A stretch of DNA of 64,000 bases from Rhizobium leguminosarum (GCF_017876795.1 NZ_JAGIOR010000007.1:138847-202846), one strand, 5' to 3'. Shown: positions 45,330 through 54,760, counted from the stretch's first letter. Notes: generated by a model from the letters alone, not told the origin. Numbers and translations: made by a program.

Positions 45330-46031
45330 TCAGTCATCTTCCGGCTCGTCGATGCCAGCCTCTTGGCCCGCGAATTCATTCCCCGCAAGTGCATGACGGC
45401 GGCTAAGCAGCCCGGCATCCTCCAGCCGCTCGAGATCGGGCAGGTCGCGCAGCGTCTCGAGGCCGAACACCGAAAGAAAATGCCTGGTGGTCACATAGGT
45501 GTAGGGCGCACCGGGTGTCGGGCTGCGTGGGCCGGAGCAAAGGAACCCGGCGTCACGCAAGCTGGCGATCGTGTCGCGGCTCACTTCCTTGCCGAACATA
45601 TTGGAGAGCTCGCCGCGGGTCACCGGCTGCAGGTAGGCGATCGCCGCTAGCAATGCGGCCTCGTTTTCGGACAGCGATGCGGCAGGGCCACGCGTCGGCG
45701 CCTGCGAGGCGCGGATCGCAGACGCGTACGCCGAACGGCTTCGATGCTGCCAGCCGCCGGCGACCGCGACGATATCATAGGGACGCGAACGCAGTTCCTC
45801 GCGCAAATCGTCGATCAAAAGCTCGATGCTGCAGTTTTGACCGACCACGCGCGCCAAAATCTCACGGCTCACCGGTTCGGCGGCAACAAAAATCACCGCT
45901 TCCACCCGCATCATCCATTCCCGCCAGCGCAGTTCCGGCGGCAGATCCTCAAGCTCGCGATCGAGGAGACCTTCGTCTCCCACACTCGCTTGGACTTTCC
46001 GTCTGGATTTCGCCGCGCTCGCCCCCGCCAT
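45330..46031 (-). CDS. ScpB-like segregation protein, plasmid type
   Basis: About 233 residues from the ATG at 46031 (MAGASAAKSRR). Two winged-helix units are visible: WMMRVEAVIFVAAEPVSREI and SENEAALLAAIAYLQPVTRG, with TPGAPYTYVTTRHFLSVFG typical of ScpB (kleisin-associated condensin subunit). Plasmid-borne ScpB-like genes of rhizobia lie beside DUF1403 genes, as here. A ScpA or SMC partner is not in the window. Whether it acts in chromosome or plasmid segregation is not known. Confidence 0.85.
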   Translation of the reverse strand: MAGASAAKSRRKVQASVGDEGLLDRELEDLPPELRWREWMMRVEAVIFVAAEPVSREILARVVGQNCSIELLIDDLREELRSRPYDIVAVAGGWQHRSRSAYASAIRASQAPTRGPAASLSENEAALLAAIAYLQPVTRGELSNMFGKEVSRDTIASLRDAGFLCSGPRSPTPGAPYTYVTTRHFLSVFGLETLRDLPDLERLEDAGLLSRRHALAGNEFAGQEAGIDEPEDD

Positions 46032-46422
46032 CGTCACAACCCAAAAATCCGGAACGAGGTTCGGCCGGACAGCTCGCGCACCGCGCCAAAACTCTCGAGC
46101 CGTTCGAACAGCCGCGTCGCGGCCCAGCGGGACAGATGGCTGCCGGGCGCGGAGGCCGGCACGGCATCCTCGTCGAGCAGCTTTTCGATGACGACGCCGG
46201 CGCCCTTGGTCCGCACCTTCGGCGCCACCGCCAGCAATGTCTCGGCGCGCCGGCCGATGTCATTGGCCTGTCGCAGGGCCTCGACCGTGCCCGCGACCAG
46301 CGCCAGGCACACCGCCCGCGCAAAGCCGGCTTCGCCCTGCCGCACCCTCCCGCGGCCGCCGATCGTCTTGAACGGGGCACCATAGCGTTCGCCCATCAGC
46401 AGCGGCACGCCACATGCCCAGC
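46028..46422 (-). pseudogene. DUF1403 protein, N-terminus removed by IS5 copy B
   Basis: The surviving C-terminal part reads [20 protein letters not shown], then [19 protein letters not shown] and [19 protein letters not shown]. It starts inside the IS5 terminal repeat (MQHGR comes from the repeat). Its stop overlaps the ScpB-like start. DUF1403 proteins are usually about 300 residues, so more than half is lost. Position next to ScpB is conserved on rhizobial plasmids as far as I know. Confidence 0.8.
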
Positions 46423-47500
46423 GACCGTGTTGCACGGATCAGATGGTAATCAGCATTTAGCCTTTCAGCAAATGATCAGCTGACACGCTCGTAGTTGGCC
46501 CTTCCAAAGGCGGACATACGGTTGAGCGCACTGGCGGCGATGTGCGTTTCGGTGGTCTGGTTTTCGATGTTCCTGGCGTGCAGCCGGTCACCGATGACCG
46601 ACTTCCAGCGCCCTATCTGAGTTTCGATCCGGGATCTCTGATTATAACCGGTCGCGGCCTGCCAGGCCATCCGGCCGTGTTTGGCGATATGCTCGATATG
46701 CTGGTTCCGCTGGCAATTGCCGCCGGGAACAGCGTTCTTCGGAGGCGGGACAACGACATCGACTTCATGTCCGAAAGCGGCCGCCAGGCAATCTGAAACG
46801 CCAGAGCCATCATAGGCGCCGTCTGCCAGAAACCGACCTACCGGTGCATCGACACGTTTGAGAAGACTTGGAAGCACGGTCTCGTCGCCAACGTGCTCGG
46901 TCGTCAGTTCGGATGCGAGAATGTCTCCGCTGTCAGGATCGAGGGCAAGGTGCAGCTTTCGCCAGGTCTTACGAGCGCCTTTGGCACCGTGCTTGTGACC
47001 GTTCCAGCCAACCTCGCTGTAAACCTTCAGTCCTGTGCTGTCCACGATCAGAGTGATCGGCTTGTCGGACGCACGGCGCTTTTGTGCCACCTTCAGGCCC
47101 ATGCCGCGCCGAGAAAGGGTCGAGAAATCCGGCACCGGCAGGGCCAACCCCATCAGCTTCGCAATCGACCGCATGAAGCCTTGGGTCTGGCGCAACGCCA
47201 GGCTGAACGTAACTCGCAGTGTCAGGCAGATCTCGATCGCAAGATCGGAATACCTGCGCTGTCCGCCTCGCGTCTGGCGCCGTGCCGCCATCCATTCTTG
47301 CGCGACATCCTCCGAAACCCAGATCGTCAGATCGCCTCGACGGCGCAGGCTCTCGTTATACGCCGGCCAGTTCGTAACCCGGTACCGCCCCTTCTGGAAT
47401 TTGCCACGACGGCTATCGTGAAATTTGTAGGGCATCGGACCGGCTCACAGTTGGGAAAAATGCGGCAATAGCTCCCCAACACGATCCGTGCAACACGGTC
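46423..47500 (-). mobile_element. IS5-family insertion sequence, copy B (1078 bp)
   Basis: Same ends and length as copy A and the same orientation, 43.7 kb away. Left flank cagc and right flank gttc show no duplication. The right flank is the 3' end of the IS5-family type II element. Confidence 0.95.
46476..47435 (-). CDS. IS5-family DDE transposase (copy B)
   Basis: 319 residues, intact, one residue different from copy A. Catalytic segments VDSTGLK, DGAYDGS and ETQIGRW are present. Confidence 0.95.
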   Translation of the reverse strand: MPYKFHDSRRGKFQKGRYRVTNWPAYNESLRRRGDLTIWVSEDVAQEWMAARRQTRGGQRRYSDLAIEICLTLRVTFSLALRQTQGFMRSIAKLMGLALPVPDFSTLSRRGMGLKVAQKRRASDKPITLIVDSTGLKVYSEVGWNGHKHGAKGARKTWRKLHLALDPDSGDILASELTTEHVGDETVLPSLLKRVDAPVGRFLADGAYDGSGVSDCLAAAFGHEVDVVVPPPKNAVPGGNCQRNQHIEHIAKHGRMAWQAATGYNQRSRIETQIGRWKSVIGDRLHARNIENQTTETHIAASALNRMSAFGRANYERVS

Positions 47501-47590
47501 GTTCGTTGCCAAGCCTCGAAGGGAGCAACCAAATAAGCGGGCCCATCAAAGACTAAATTCCGCTCACTTGCTGATCCCCGCACCAACGCC
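47501..47590 (+). mobile_element. 3' end fragment of the type II IS5-family element
   Basis: 90 bp matching the end of the element at 62155-62244, including the terminal gatccccgcaccaacgcc. IS5 copy B lies directly against it and has replaced the rest. Confidence 0.88.
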
Positions 47591-47609
47591 CCGCCGGTCA
47601 GCATTGAAC

Positions 47610-47747
47610 TTATGCGGCATCGTCGAAATCCGGATCCGGTGACTGAAAGACAACGCTGAATATCAGCCCATCGGTGATCCGTGCAACAAGCCACATGCCT
47701 AGTTTCTCGCCTGCGAGCGTTAAGTTTACGATGCCCCATTGTCGCAT
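47610..47747 (-). CDS. Short open frame, possibly a gene remnant
   Basis: 45 codons from ATG 47747 (MRQWGIVNLTLAGEKLG ... GLIFSVVFQSPDPDFDDAA). It looks protein-like at its C-terminus, but no family is recognised; it could be the tail of a lost gene. The rest of 47591-47802 shows nothing else. Confidence 0.3.
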   Translation of the reverse strand: MRQWGIVNLTLAGEKLGMWLVARITDGLIFSVVFQSPDPDFDDAA

Positions 47748-47802
47748 GCTGGCAGCACTTGCTGCTGCCGATCTCCTGTCAGTGGCTCGACGGAAGCCCG
47801 GC

Positions 47803-50544
47803 TCACGTCGCAGGCGCGCTTTCGAGAAGCGCCTGCCGGTCGATCTTTCCTGTTCCCGTCTTAGGTATCTCGGGCACATATTCGATGATGCGTGGGTATT
47901 TGTGAGGCTGCAACTGCGTCTTGACGTAATTCGCAAGATCCTTGGACCTTGCATCACTGGCCGCGACGCCCGTGCGCAACTGCACGATCGCCCGCAGCGT
48001 CATCCGATGGTCGGGCAGCTTGTGCGCCATCACGGCGCATTCCTGCACGTCCGGATGCTCGTTGAGACAGCGCTCGACTTCCAGCGGCCATACCCATTGA
48101 CCCGAGACCTTGATAAGATCGTCGGCGCGCCCCTGGAAATAATAGTGGCCGTCATTTTCGATGAAGCGATCACCGGTATAGATCCAGTCGCCGCGCATCG
48201 TTTCGCGCGTCTTGTCGGGTCTGTTCCAGTAGCATGGTGTCGAGGAATGGCCGCGCACGAACATCAGGCCTTCCTCGCCCGGCTGGGCGGTCTTGCCGTC
48301 AGGCGTTTCGAGCCGGATCTCGTATCCGGGGACACGTTTCCCGGCTGATCCGATGCGGTGGTCGTCCTTGGTGTTGGAGAGATAAATGTGGAGCATCTCC
48401 GTTGAGCCAAGGCCCTCGGTCGGTCCGTGACCAGTCAGGCGCTTCCAGGCGTTGTAGACATCCTGTGAAAGCACCTCGGCGGCGGACATCGACAGGCGCA
48501 GTGACGACAGGTTACGCTTGTCGACATCCTTGCTATGAATGAGCGCCGTGTAGAGCGTGGGCAGGCCGAAGATCACCGTCGGACGATATTTTTCCACGGC
48601 ATCGAGAACCGCCTCCGCTCGTGGCTGCCCCGGAAGCAGGAGACTTGTCGCACCCACCGAGAACGGAAAAAGCAACGAGTTTCCGAAACCATAGGCGAAA
48701 TAGGCCTTCGGCACCGAGAAGCCAATATCGTCGGGCTGCAGGTCCAGCAGGTGTTTGCCGAAAGCAAGCTGGCTGTAGGCCATGTCATGGTGGAGATGGA
48801 CGATACCCTTGGGTCGCCCCGTCGAACCGGAGGAATACATCCAGAACGCCATATCGTCCGGTGTCGTGTCGGCGCAATCGAGGGTTTCGGCCAGTCCTTG
48901 TAGGAATTCCTCCGACGATACCAGATCGGCGCCGTCGCACGGGCCGTTCACGATGATAGTCCGTTCAAGACGCGTGCCTTCAAGTACCTCGCCCGCAAAC
49001 AGTGTTGCGAAGGCCGACTCGCAGACCGCAACGCGTGCGGCGGTGTCCTTGAGAAAGTAATTGAGCACGTCCGGCTTTGTCTGGATGTTGAGTAGAACCG
49101 GAACAAAGCCAGCGCGGACGGTACCGAAAAAAGCGGCCGGGAAGGTGGGCGTGTCGTCGAGAAAGAACGGTATGCGGTCGCCGCGCTTGAGGCCTGCTGC
49201 CACGAATGCATTGCCCCAGCGCGCGGCCTCCGCGATCAACTGCTGATAGGTCAGCGTGCCAGCGGGTCCGACTACGGCAACCTTGTCAGGGTTGCGCTCA
49301 AGATTGTCCCAGAGGACCGTCGAGCAATTCGGGTGGTCTTCCTTGCGAAAGCCGATCTCGATCGCACCGGCAGTGCCATCGCCGACGGGATCGACGATCG
49401 CCGCGGGCTGGCCGGCCTTTTCCCGCTCGTAGCGTGCCACGAATTCCGGGGCGAGCTGGCGCATCCGGTCTATGTCCATTCGCCCCGAGCGGGACATGTA
49501 ATCGAATGCGAAGTCGAAGGGCGGCAGTTCCATCTTCGAGGCGAAGTTTTCATACCAGCGCGCAGACGTGTTTGCCGCGTCAACGATTTTCTTGGCGATC
49601 GGCGGGCGCTCGGCCTGGTAGGCGCCAAGCGCCTCGTCGACATCGTCGATCGTGGACAGCTTGCTGACCAGCGCGATGGCGTCTTCGAGAGCCAGACGCG
49701 TGCCCGATCCGATAGAAAAATGCGCGGTATGGACGGCATCGCCCAGAAGAACGCGCCGTCCGCTGACCCATTTTGGACACCAGAGCCGGGGAAACTGCCG
49801 CCACATGGACTTGTTGGTAATCAGGCTGGCGTCTTCCAGCGCTTCCGAGAACAGTTGCTCGCAGATCCGGGCGCTCTCGTCTTCATCCTTCGATGCGAAA
49901 CCATAACGCCGGAATGTCTCGTCGTCGCATTCCACGATGAAGGTGCTTCGATCGGGGGCAAACCTGTAATGATGGGCATTGATTGCCCCGAGTTCTGTCT
50001 CGATGAAGGTCTGCGTCAGCGTATCGAAGGAGCGGTTGGTGCCGAACCAGGCGAAATGATTGGCGAAATAGTCAATGTTCGCCTCGAACTCGGTCTCGAA
50101 GCTCCGGCGGACCAGCGAGTTCAGGCCATCGGCGCCGATGACAAGGTCGGCATCCAGCTCGTCCAGGCTGTTGATGATGTGGGAGAAGCGGATTTCGATA
50201 CCCATCGCCTGTGCCTCGCGGCGCAGGATCTCGATGAGTTCCAGGCGCCCGATCGCTGCAAATCCGACGCCGTCCAGCGTCACGGATCCCCGCGGCAGGT
50301 TGAGCGTCATGTTCTTCCAGCGCTCCATTTCCGGCGTGACCAGGTCGTGGACCACGGGGTCAGAGGCCTTGAGAAAATCCAGGGCTTGATCTGAGAAAAC
50401 CACACCGAACCCGAAGGTCGCTCCAGCAGGGTTCTGCTCGGTCACACGCAGCTTCACATCCGGCATGAGACGGCGGATCAGGATCGATGTATAAAGTCCC
50501 GCAGGACCTCCACCCAGAATTTCGACACTAGCAAGCCGTGCCAT
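47803..50544 (-). CDS. Fusion of FAD monooxygenase (salicylyl-CoA 5-hydroxylase type) and aryl-CoA ligase
   Basis: 913 residues from the ATG at 50544, with GGAGGAGG upstream. Residues 1-390: flavin hydroxylase with EILGGGPAGLYTSILIRRL, DLVIGADGLNSLVRR and RVLLGDAVHTAHFSIGSGTR, of the salicylyl-CoA/2-aminobenzoyl-CoA hydroxylase group. Residues about 410-910: benzoate-CoA ligase type with YSSGSTGRPKGIVH, EGLGSTEMLHIY, YTGDRF, GRADDLIKVSGQWVWPLEVE and PKTGTGKIDR (catalytic Lys). All motifs are intact, so both halves should work. Likely: salicylate to salicylyl-CoA to gentisyl-CoA in one polypeptide. The divergent thioesterase would release gentisate. Substrate is inferred. Confidence 0.88.
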   Translation of the reverse strand: MARLASVEILGGGPAGLYTSILIRRLMPDVKLRVTEQNPAGATFGFGVVFSDQALDFLKASDPVVHDLVTPEMERWKNMTLNLPRGSVTLDGVGFAAIGRLELIEILRREAQAMGIEIRFSHIINSLDELDADLVIGADGLNSLVRRSFETEFEANIDYFANHFAWFGTNRSFDTLTQTFIETELGAINAHHYRFAPDRSTFIVECDDETFRRYGFASKDEDESARICEQLFSEALEDASLITNKSMWRQFPRLWCPKWVSGRRVLLGDAVHTAHFSIGSGTRLALEDAIALVSKLSTIDDVDEALGAYQAERPPIAKKIVDAANTSARWYENFASKMELPPFDFAFDYMSRSGRMDIDRMRQLAPEFVARYEREKAGQPAAIVDPVGDGTAGAIEIGFRKEDHPNCSTVLWDNLERNPDKVAVVGPAGTLTYQQLIAEAARWGNAFVAAGLKRGDRIPFFLDDTPTFPAAFFGTVRAGFVPVLLNIQTKPDVLNYFLKDTAARVAVCESAFATLFAGEVLEGTRLERTIIVNGPCDGADLVSSEEFLQGLAETLDCADTTPDDMAFWMYSSGSTGRPKGIVHLHHDMAYSQLAFGKHLLDLQPDDIGFSVPKAYFAYGFGNSLLFPFSVGATSLLLPGQPRAEAVLDAVEKYRPTVIFGLPTLYTALIHSKDVDKRNLSSLRLSMSAAEVLSQDVYNAWKRLTGHGPTEGLGSTEMLHIYLSNTKDDHRIGSAGKRVPGYEIRLETPDGKTAQPGEEGLMFVRGHSSTPCYWNRPDKTRETMRGDWIYTGDRFIENDGHYYFQGRADDLIKVSGQWVWPLEVERCLNEHPDVQECAVMAHKLPDHRMTLRAIVQLRTGVAASDARSKDLANYVKTQLQPHKYPRIIEYVPEIPKTGTGKIDRQALLESAPAT

Positions 50545-50640
50545 CTCTCCTCCTCCAAGAGTTGCTCGACAATCTTCGCTGGTTAGCCTAATATGATTTC
50601 CAAATTGTGCAAATAGTTTTCTATAGTGGAAAAATTCTGG

Positions 50641-51030
50641 ATGCCCCACGAAAGCCGAATTGACGTGACCTTTGGCGATTGCGATCCTGCCGGGATCGTC
50701 TTTTATCCAAACATATTCAGATGGTTGGATAAGTCATTCCACGATTGGTTGAGGACGGTGGGTGGCCATGCCAGCATTTGCGAAAAACTGGGATCGATCG
50801 GACTAGGCCTGATCGAGGCACAATCACAATTTCGGCGCCCGCTTACGGACGGAGATGTGCTGATAGTAAGCGTCGCCGTGCGGGAACGGGGCAGCAAGAC
50901 GTTGAGTCTAACCTATGAAGGAAGTGTCGACCATCGGCTGATGTTCGTGGCCCAGGAAACGAGAGGGCTTTTCAAGCGCACAGGCGATGCTATGGTTGCG
51001 GCGAAAATTGCACCGCTCGGGAGCTTATGA
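50641..51030 (+). CDS. 4-hydroxybenzoyl-CoA thioesterase-like (hotdog) protein
   Basis: 129 residues from ATG 50641; an in-frame GTG at 50626 overlaps a -10-like TATAGT and is less likely. The hotdog signature is GDCDPAGIVFYPNIFRWLDK, with the catalytic Asp, as in 4-hydroxybenzoyl-CoA thioesterases of the Pseudomonas type. It faces the fusion gene across about 100 nt and precedes the IclR regulator. It probably hydrolyses gentisyl-CoA or a related aryl-CoA to the free acid. Confidence 0.88.
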   Translation: MPHESRIDVTFGDCDPAGIVFYPNIFRWLDKSFHDWLRTVGGHASICEKLGSIGLGLIEAQSQFRRPLTDGDVLIVSVAVRERGSKTLSLTYEGSVDHRLMFVAQETRGLFKRTGDAMVAAKIAPLGSL

Positions 51031-51036
51031 ACGCTT

Positions 51037-51834
51037 TTGGCCAAGACTGAGGGAGGAGAGCGCCAAGGCGCCGGAATTCAATCTTTGGATGTGGCGTTGA
51101 GTGTGCTTAATACTCTAGTGACGTTCCCAGGGCCCGTGACGCTGTCAGAGCTGGCGCGCACATGCCGCATGCAGCCAAGCAAGGTGCATCGGTATCTGTC
51201 GTCATTCACGAACGCTGGCCTTGTCGCCCAGACGGGTCGATCCGGAAAATATCTGCTCGGACCGGGGGCGTTGCAGTTGGGTTTGGCCGCGATCGGCCGG
51301 CACGACTTCGTCAATTTCGCGGCTGACGGCATGTCCGAACTCTGTGCTGATACGGGCATGACCGCCCTACTTTCTGTCTGGGGCAATGGTGGTGCCACCG
51401 TGGTCAGATGGGAGCGCGCAGTGTCACCCACCGTGACATCCATGGGTCTGGGTACGACGTTACCCTTGCTCAACTCGGCGACAGGGCGAGCATTCCTGGC
51501 GTGGGCACCTCCAGCGGCAATAAAGACGGCCTGCGATGCCGAACTGAGGCGGATAAAGAAGAACCCATCGATCGCGCCTGACCTCGAACCGACGGCAGTG
51601 GGCGTTGCGAACATGATCAAGCTCACTAAGGAGAGAGGCTACGCGTCCGTAGAGGGCAAGTTCATTCCCGGACTGGTCGCGATTGCAGGGCCGGTCCTGG
51701 ATTGGCAATTGGAGGCACAAGCCGTCGTCACCCTCATTGGCACCGACTCCGAGGCGATCAAACCGGGATCGTCGCAAGTGAAGAGCCTGGTGGAATTCTG
51801 CAGCGAGAAATCGGTGACACCGCCACGCGAGTAA
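51037..51834 (+). CDS. IclR-family transcriptional regulator
   Basis: 265 residues from a TTG start 7 nt after the thioesterase; GGGAG lies upstream. N-terminal winged helix (VALSVLNTLVTFPGPVTLSEL ... QPSKVHRYLSSFTNAGLV) and a C-terminal effector-binding GAF-like domain (SVWGNGGATVVRWE, PLLNSATGRAFLAW). IclR proteins often control aromatic catabolism. It likely regulates the fusion and thioesterase genes. The divergent region contains TTTCCA (50597) and TGGAAA (50627) half-sites 24 nt apart, a possible operator. Confidence 0.92.
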   Translation: MAKTEGGERQGAGIQSLDVALSVLNTLVTFPGPVTLSELARTCRMQPSKVHRYLSSFTNAGLVAQTGRSGKYLLGPGALQLGLAAIGRHDFVNFAADGMSELCADTGMTALLSVWGNGGATVVRWERAVSPTVTSMGLGTTLPLLNSATGRAFLAWAPPAAIKTACDAELRRIKKNPSIAPDLEPTAVGVANMIKLTKERGYASVEGKFIPGLVAIAGPVLDWQLEAQAVVTLIGTDSEAIKPGSSQVKSLVEFCSEKSVTPPRE

Positions 51835-52096
51835 GCCAAAGCCCGCGACGATGCTGACCGTGACATGACATGAGGCTCGTGACCTTCGCAAAATGCTATT
51901 CAAAACATTCCGTTATGAGCGTCCGGGAAAGAGCTGACCGCAGGCCGCCCGCTGCAGACGCGTCGGCCAGAGCCGGAAACCCGGATCGACAGCCACCGGC
52001 GCGGGTCCGCTATCACTGAGTTCTGGGTTAAAGTGTGCATGTCAAAGGGTTTCTTGCAATCGTCATCGCCCTAAACAGTGGAGACGTCATCTCGAT
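51835..52096. other. Intergenic region before the type II IS5 element
   Basis: No gene, repeat or hairpin of note was seen. It lies between the IclR gene and the IS terminus. Confidence 0.6.
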
Positions 52097-53231
52097 GGCG
52101 TTGGTGCGGGGATCAGCAAGTGAGCGGAATTTAGTCTTTGATGGGCCCGCTTATTTGGTTGCTCCCTTCGAGGCTTGGCAACGAACGGATTGCGGGCGTC
52201 CGCAGGCGAGCATTCGGTTCAAAATGGTGACGCCGATCGCAGCCTCTGTCTGCTGCGCATGGAATGACCGAGCGCGCAAACGCGACCCAATGACGCCTTT
52301 GTATCGACCCATCGCGGTTTCAACCAAAGCCCGTTTGCCATAGCCGGCACCGTCCTGCCATTTCAACCGGCCATCGATCTGGATGGATGCAATGTGATCG
52401 TCTCTCTGGCAGGACGCCTGGGCGTTGGCTCGTTCCACTGCATTCGAGCGTGGTGGAATAACGACCTTCGCGCCTGCGCTATGACCCAGAATTGCGTCAT
52501 AGCTTGGCTCGCCATCATAGGCGCCATCGGCAGTGAACTGGTCGATCTCATCGTCGATCTGATCCAGCAATAGGTCCAGCTGCGAGGCATCGCCGGTTTC
52601 CTGATCTGTCAGACTATGGGCAATGATCTCGCCACTGTCGGCGTCAACCGCCAAGTGCAGTTTTCTCCAGCCACGCCGGGACTTCGCTCCATGCTTTTCT
52701 TCCAGCCATTGGCCGGCGCCATAGATCTTGAGCCCGGTACTGTCGACCAGGACGTGAATGGGTCCGTTCGCCACAGGCTGCCGGTCGTTGCTTCTGGCCG
52801 ATGGCTTCCAGGTTCTGGCCCGTCGGTGTCGGCTCAGCGTGGTGTGATCGGGCACGGCCAGATCCAATGTCATCATATCAAGCACCGAACTCAAAAGCCC
52901 TTCGCTTTGGCGCAAACGCAGCCCAAAGACCATGCCCAGCATCAGCGTAGTTTCGATCGCCAGATCCGAATAGAGAGGCTGGCCACCACGCGTCTTGCGA
53001 GGTGGAGCCGCCCAGCCCGCCAGCGCGTCCGGCGTTATCCAAAGGGTTAAACTGCCACGGCGGCGAAGGCCCGCCTCATACTCCGCCCAGTTCGTCACTT
53101 TGAACTTCATTTTACCGATGTGGTGGCGACGGGCGGCGTTGTGCTTATGCGGCATGCGGGATCAATCAACCTATTTTCGATCCCGGCCACATAGATGCAA
53201 AATGTTGAAATTTGATCCCGGCACCAAAGCC
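52097..53231 (-). mobile_element. IS5-family type II element, copy 1 (about 1135 bp)
   Basis: Ends ggcgttggtgcggggatcag and, at the other side, ggctttggtgccgggatcaa (inverted). The 3' end is confirmed by two other copies with different flanks. No target duplication was found. Copies 1 and 2 also share about 50 bp outside the 5' terminal repeat (53232-53284). Confidence 0.88.
52151..53155 (-). CDS. IS5-family DDE transposase (type II, copy 1)
   Basis: 334 residues, intact. It starts MPHKHNAARRHHIGKMKFKV. DDE residues: VDSTGLKIYG, DGAYDGEPSYD, ALVETAMGRYKG. It is related to, but clearly distinct from, the copy A/B transposase. Confidence 0.95.
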   Translation of the reverse strand: MPHKHNAARRHHIGKMKFKVTNWAEYEAGLRRRGSLTLWITPDALAGWAAPPRKTRGGQPLYSDLAIETTLMLGMVFGLRLRQSEGLLSSVLDMMTLDLAVPDHTTLSRHRRARTWKPSARSNDRQPVANGPIHVLVDSTGLKIYGAGQWLEEKHGAKSRRGWRKLHLAVDADSGEIIAHSLTDQETGDASQLDLLLDQIDDEIDQFTADGAYDGEPSYDAILGHSAGAKVVIPPRSNAVERANAQASCQRDDHIASIQIDGRLKWQDGAGYGKRALVETAMGRYKGVIGSRLRARSFHAQQTEAAIGVTILNRMLACGRPQSVRCQASKGATK

Positions 53232-53304
53232 CCGAACAGCCAGAAATCGTTCAATTCCCATTCATGCACCAAAGCTGTGATGTCAGGTTAACTGCAGGTG
53301 AAAG

Positions 53305-53821
53305 GGCACTGTAAAGTTAATCGGCACTAGTCAAAAATGGGGTCCCACGGCTTTCGCTTATGCGGTTTGCAGGCGTGCGATTTCGTTCCACATCTGCATA
53401 GCTTCGGTTCTCAGTTCGCGGTGATGGTCTGATGAGATCTCGTGGCGTGGAATGTGAAAAAGGTTGGCAACAGGGTCATGAATTGAAGCAAAACGCTGGA
53501 GATGTCGGGCTGACTTGAAGCCCTTCATGATCCGTTCTCGCCGCCGGGTCGGTTGATGAGAATTCTCAGCACGATTGTTCAATCCCTTGTGCGAGCGATG
53601 CTCGACACCTGGCATGATATCGCGTTTTGCGGCGCCATAGGACCGAAGTTTGTCGGTGATCATCACACGCGGTGAACGACCTTGCCCTTTCAGAAGCTTT
53701 CGCATCAGACGCTTTGCAGCTTTGACATTTCGGCGGTTCTGGACCAGAACATCAAGGACGAAGCCGTCCTGATCGACGGCGCGCCAAAGCCAGTGTTTCT
53801 TGCCGCCAATGGAGATGACGA
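53305..53821 (-). pseudogene. IS6-family transposase, 3' exon, broken by a group II intron
   Basis: The reading frame VISIGGKKHWLWRAVDQDGF, then QGRSPRVMITDKLRSYGAAK and NNRAENSHQPTRRRERIMKGF gives the second Asp and the Glu of the IS6 DDE core, and ends at 53358. The IS right end, GGCACTGTAAAGTTAA, is at 53305. The 5' exon is at 58361-58434. The intron fills the gap between GATGAGG and TCGTCATC. Confidence 0.88.
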
Positions 53822-53861
53822 GGCGAGTGGCGCGGGGGAGTTTCACCCCCACGCTCTCTCA

Positions 53862-53895
53862 GAACCGGACGTGATACTCTCGCATCATCCGGCTC
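53862..53895 (-). ncRNA. Domain V of the group II intron
   Basis: 34-nt hairpin with the conserved AGC triad near its 5' side and a central bulge; position just upstream of domain VI and the 3' splice site. Confidence 0.88.
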
Positions 53896-54199
53896 CCATT
53901 GTTCGGCCGTATCCATGAAGCAGAGGCCAATGGGCGAGCAGTCGAGGTTGGCGCTGCGCGATGCGCAAAAGCCAATGTCGGGATCGCCGCTTGTGCCCAC
54001 GCAGGGACTTGTACTTTCCCGAGGCCCATCGAGCGAGGTATCGTTCGATGCTCCAGAGCGTGGGGTGGAGAGCTGAAGGACAGAACCGCCCATAGAAGTT
54101 AACCCAGCCGCGGATGTACGAATTGAATATCCCCGCCAGATCATCGAGAGCCTTGTCACTGCGAAGGTGCAGGGACCAACTACGGATAGTGCCCCGGAT

Positions 54200-54248
54200 T
54201 ATAGCGCGACGATCAGGATGAGAGTCTCACCTTGTTTGTCGCCGCGCA
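54200..54248. mobile_element. 49-bp mini-IS21 scar with a 6-bp target duplication
   Basis: It consists of the first 24 bases of the IS21 element at 58766 (tatagcgcgacgatcagg...) joined to its last 25 bases (...gtttgtcgccgcgca). CCGGAT flanks it on both sides (54194-54199 and 54249-54254). It lies inside the intron reverse transcriptase and shifts its frame. Confidence 0.9.
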
Positions 54249-54760
54249 CCGGATCGCCTTGAGCGCCGTTGGACTGGCAGCGGGACTGAATGAGACACTC
54301 ATCCCCCCGGCCTTCTTGCTCACCAGTCTCGGCCGGAAAGTGTAGCCGAGAAAGTCGAACTTGTAGACCGGGTGAGTACCTCGCCGACTTTCATCCCTGC
54401 AGTAGACAATTTTAGTCTTGTCAGGATGAAGCGTCAGCCCGCAGTCAGTAAAACGCGCGTCCAGAGCTTTCTGAAGCGCCCTCGCCTGGTCCTCGGTCCG
54501 ACAATGACAGATCGCGTCGTCAGCATAGCGCTCAAACGGAATGTCCGGGAAATTCCGACACATCCACATGTCAAACGCATAGTGAAGAAAGAGGTTTGCC
54601 AAGAGGGGGCTGATCACCCCGCCCTGTGGCGTTCCTCGTTCTCTGGCGACGAGATTGCGGATTTCGGTGAATCGGGACAGCCATTTCAGCAAGTCGCGGA
54701 CAGGCATTTCGCTAAGTCGCGGACAGCGGGTTCGATCGAATTCCGCCTGCCTAGTTGCTG

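Noticed and set aside
1629..47500. A classical composite transposon
   Set aside because: No target duplication outside the two IS5 copies, and copy B lies in another IS fragment; homologous recombination is possible, but transposition as a unit is not supported.
49333..50394. 353-codon plus-strand frame opposite the monooxygenase domain
   Set aside because: Antisense shadow; the minus frame has the FAD motifs in order and a strong ribosome site.
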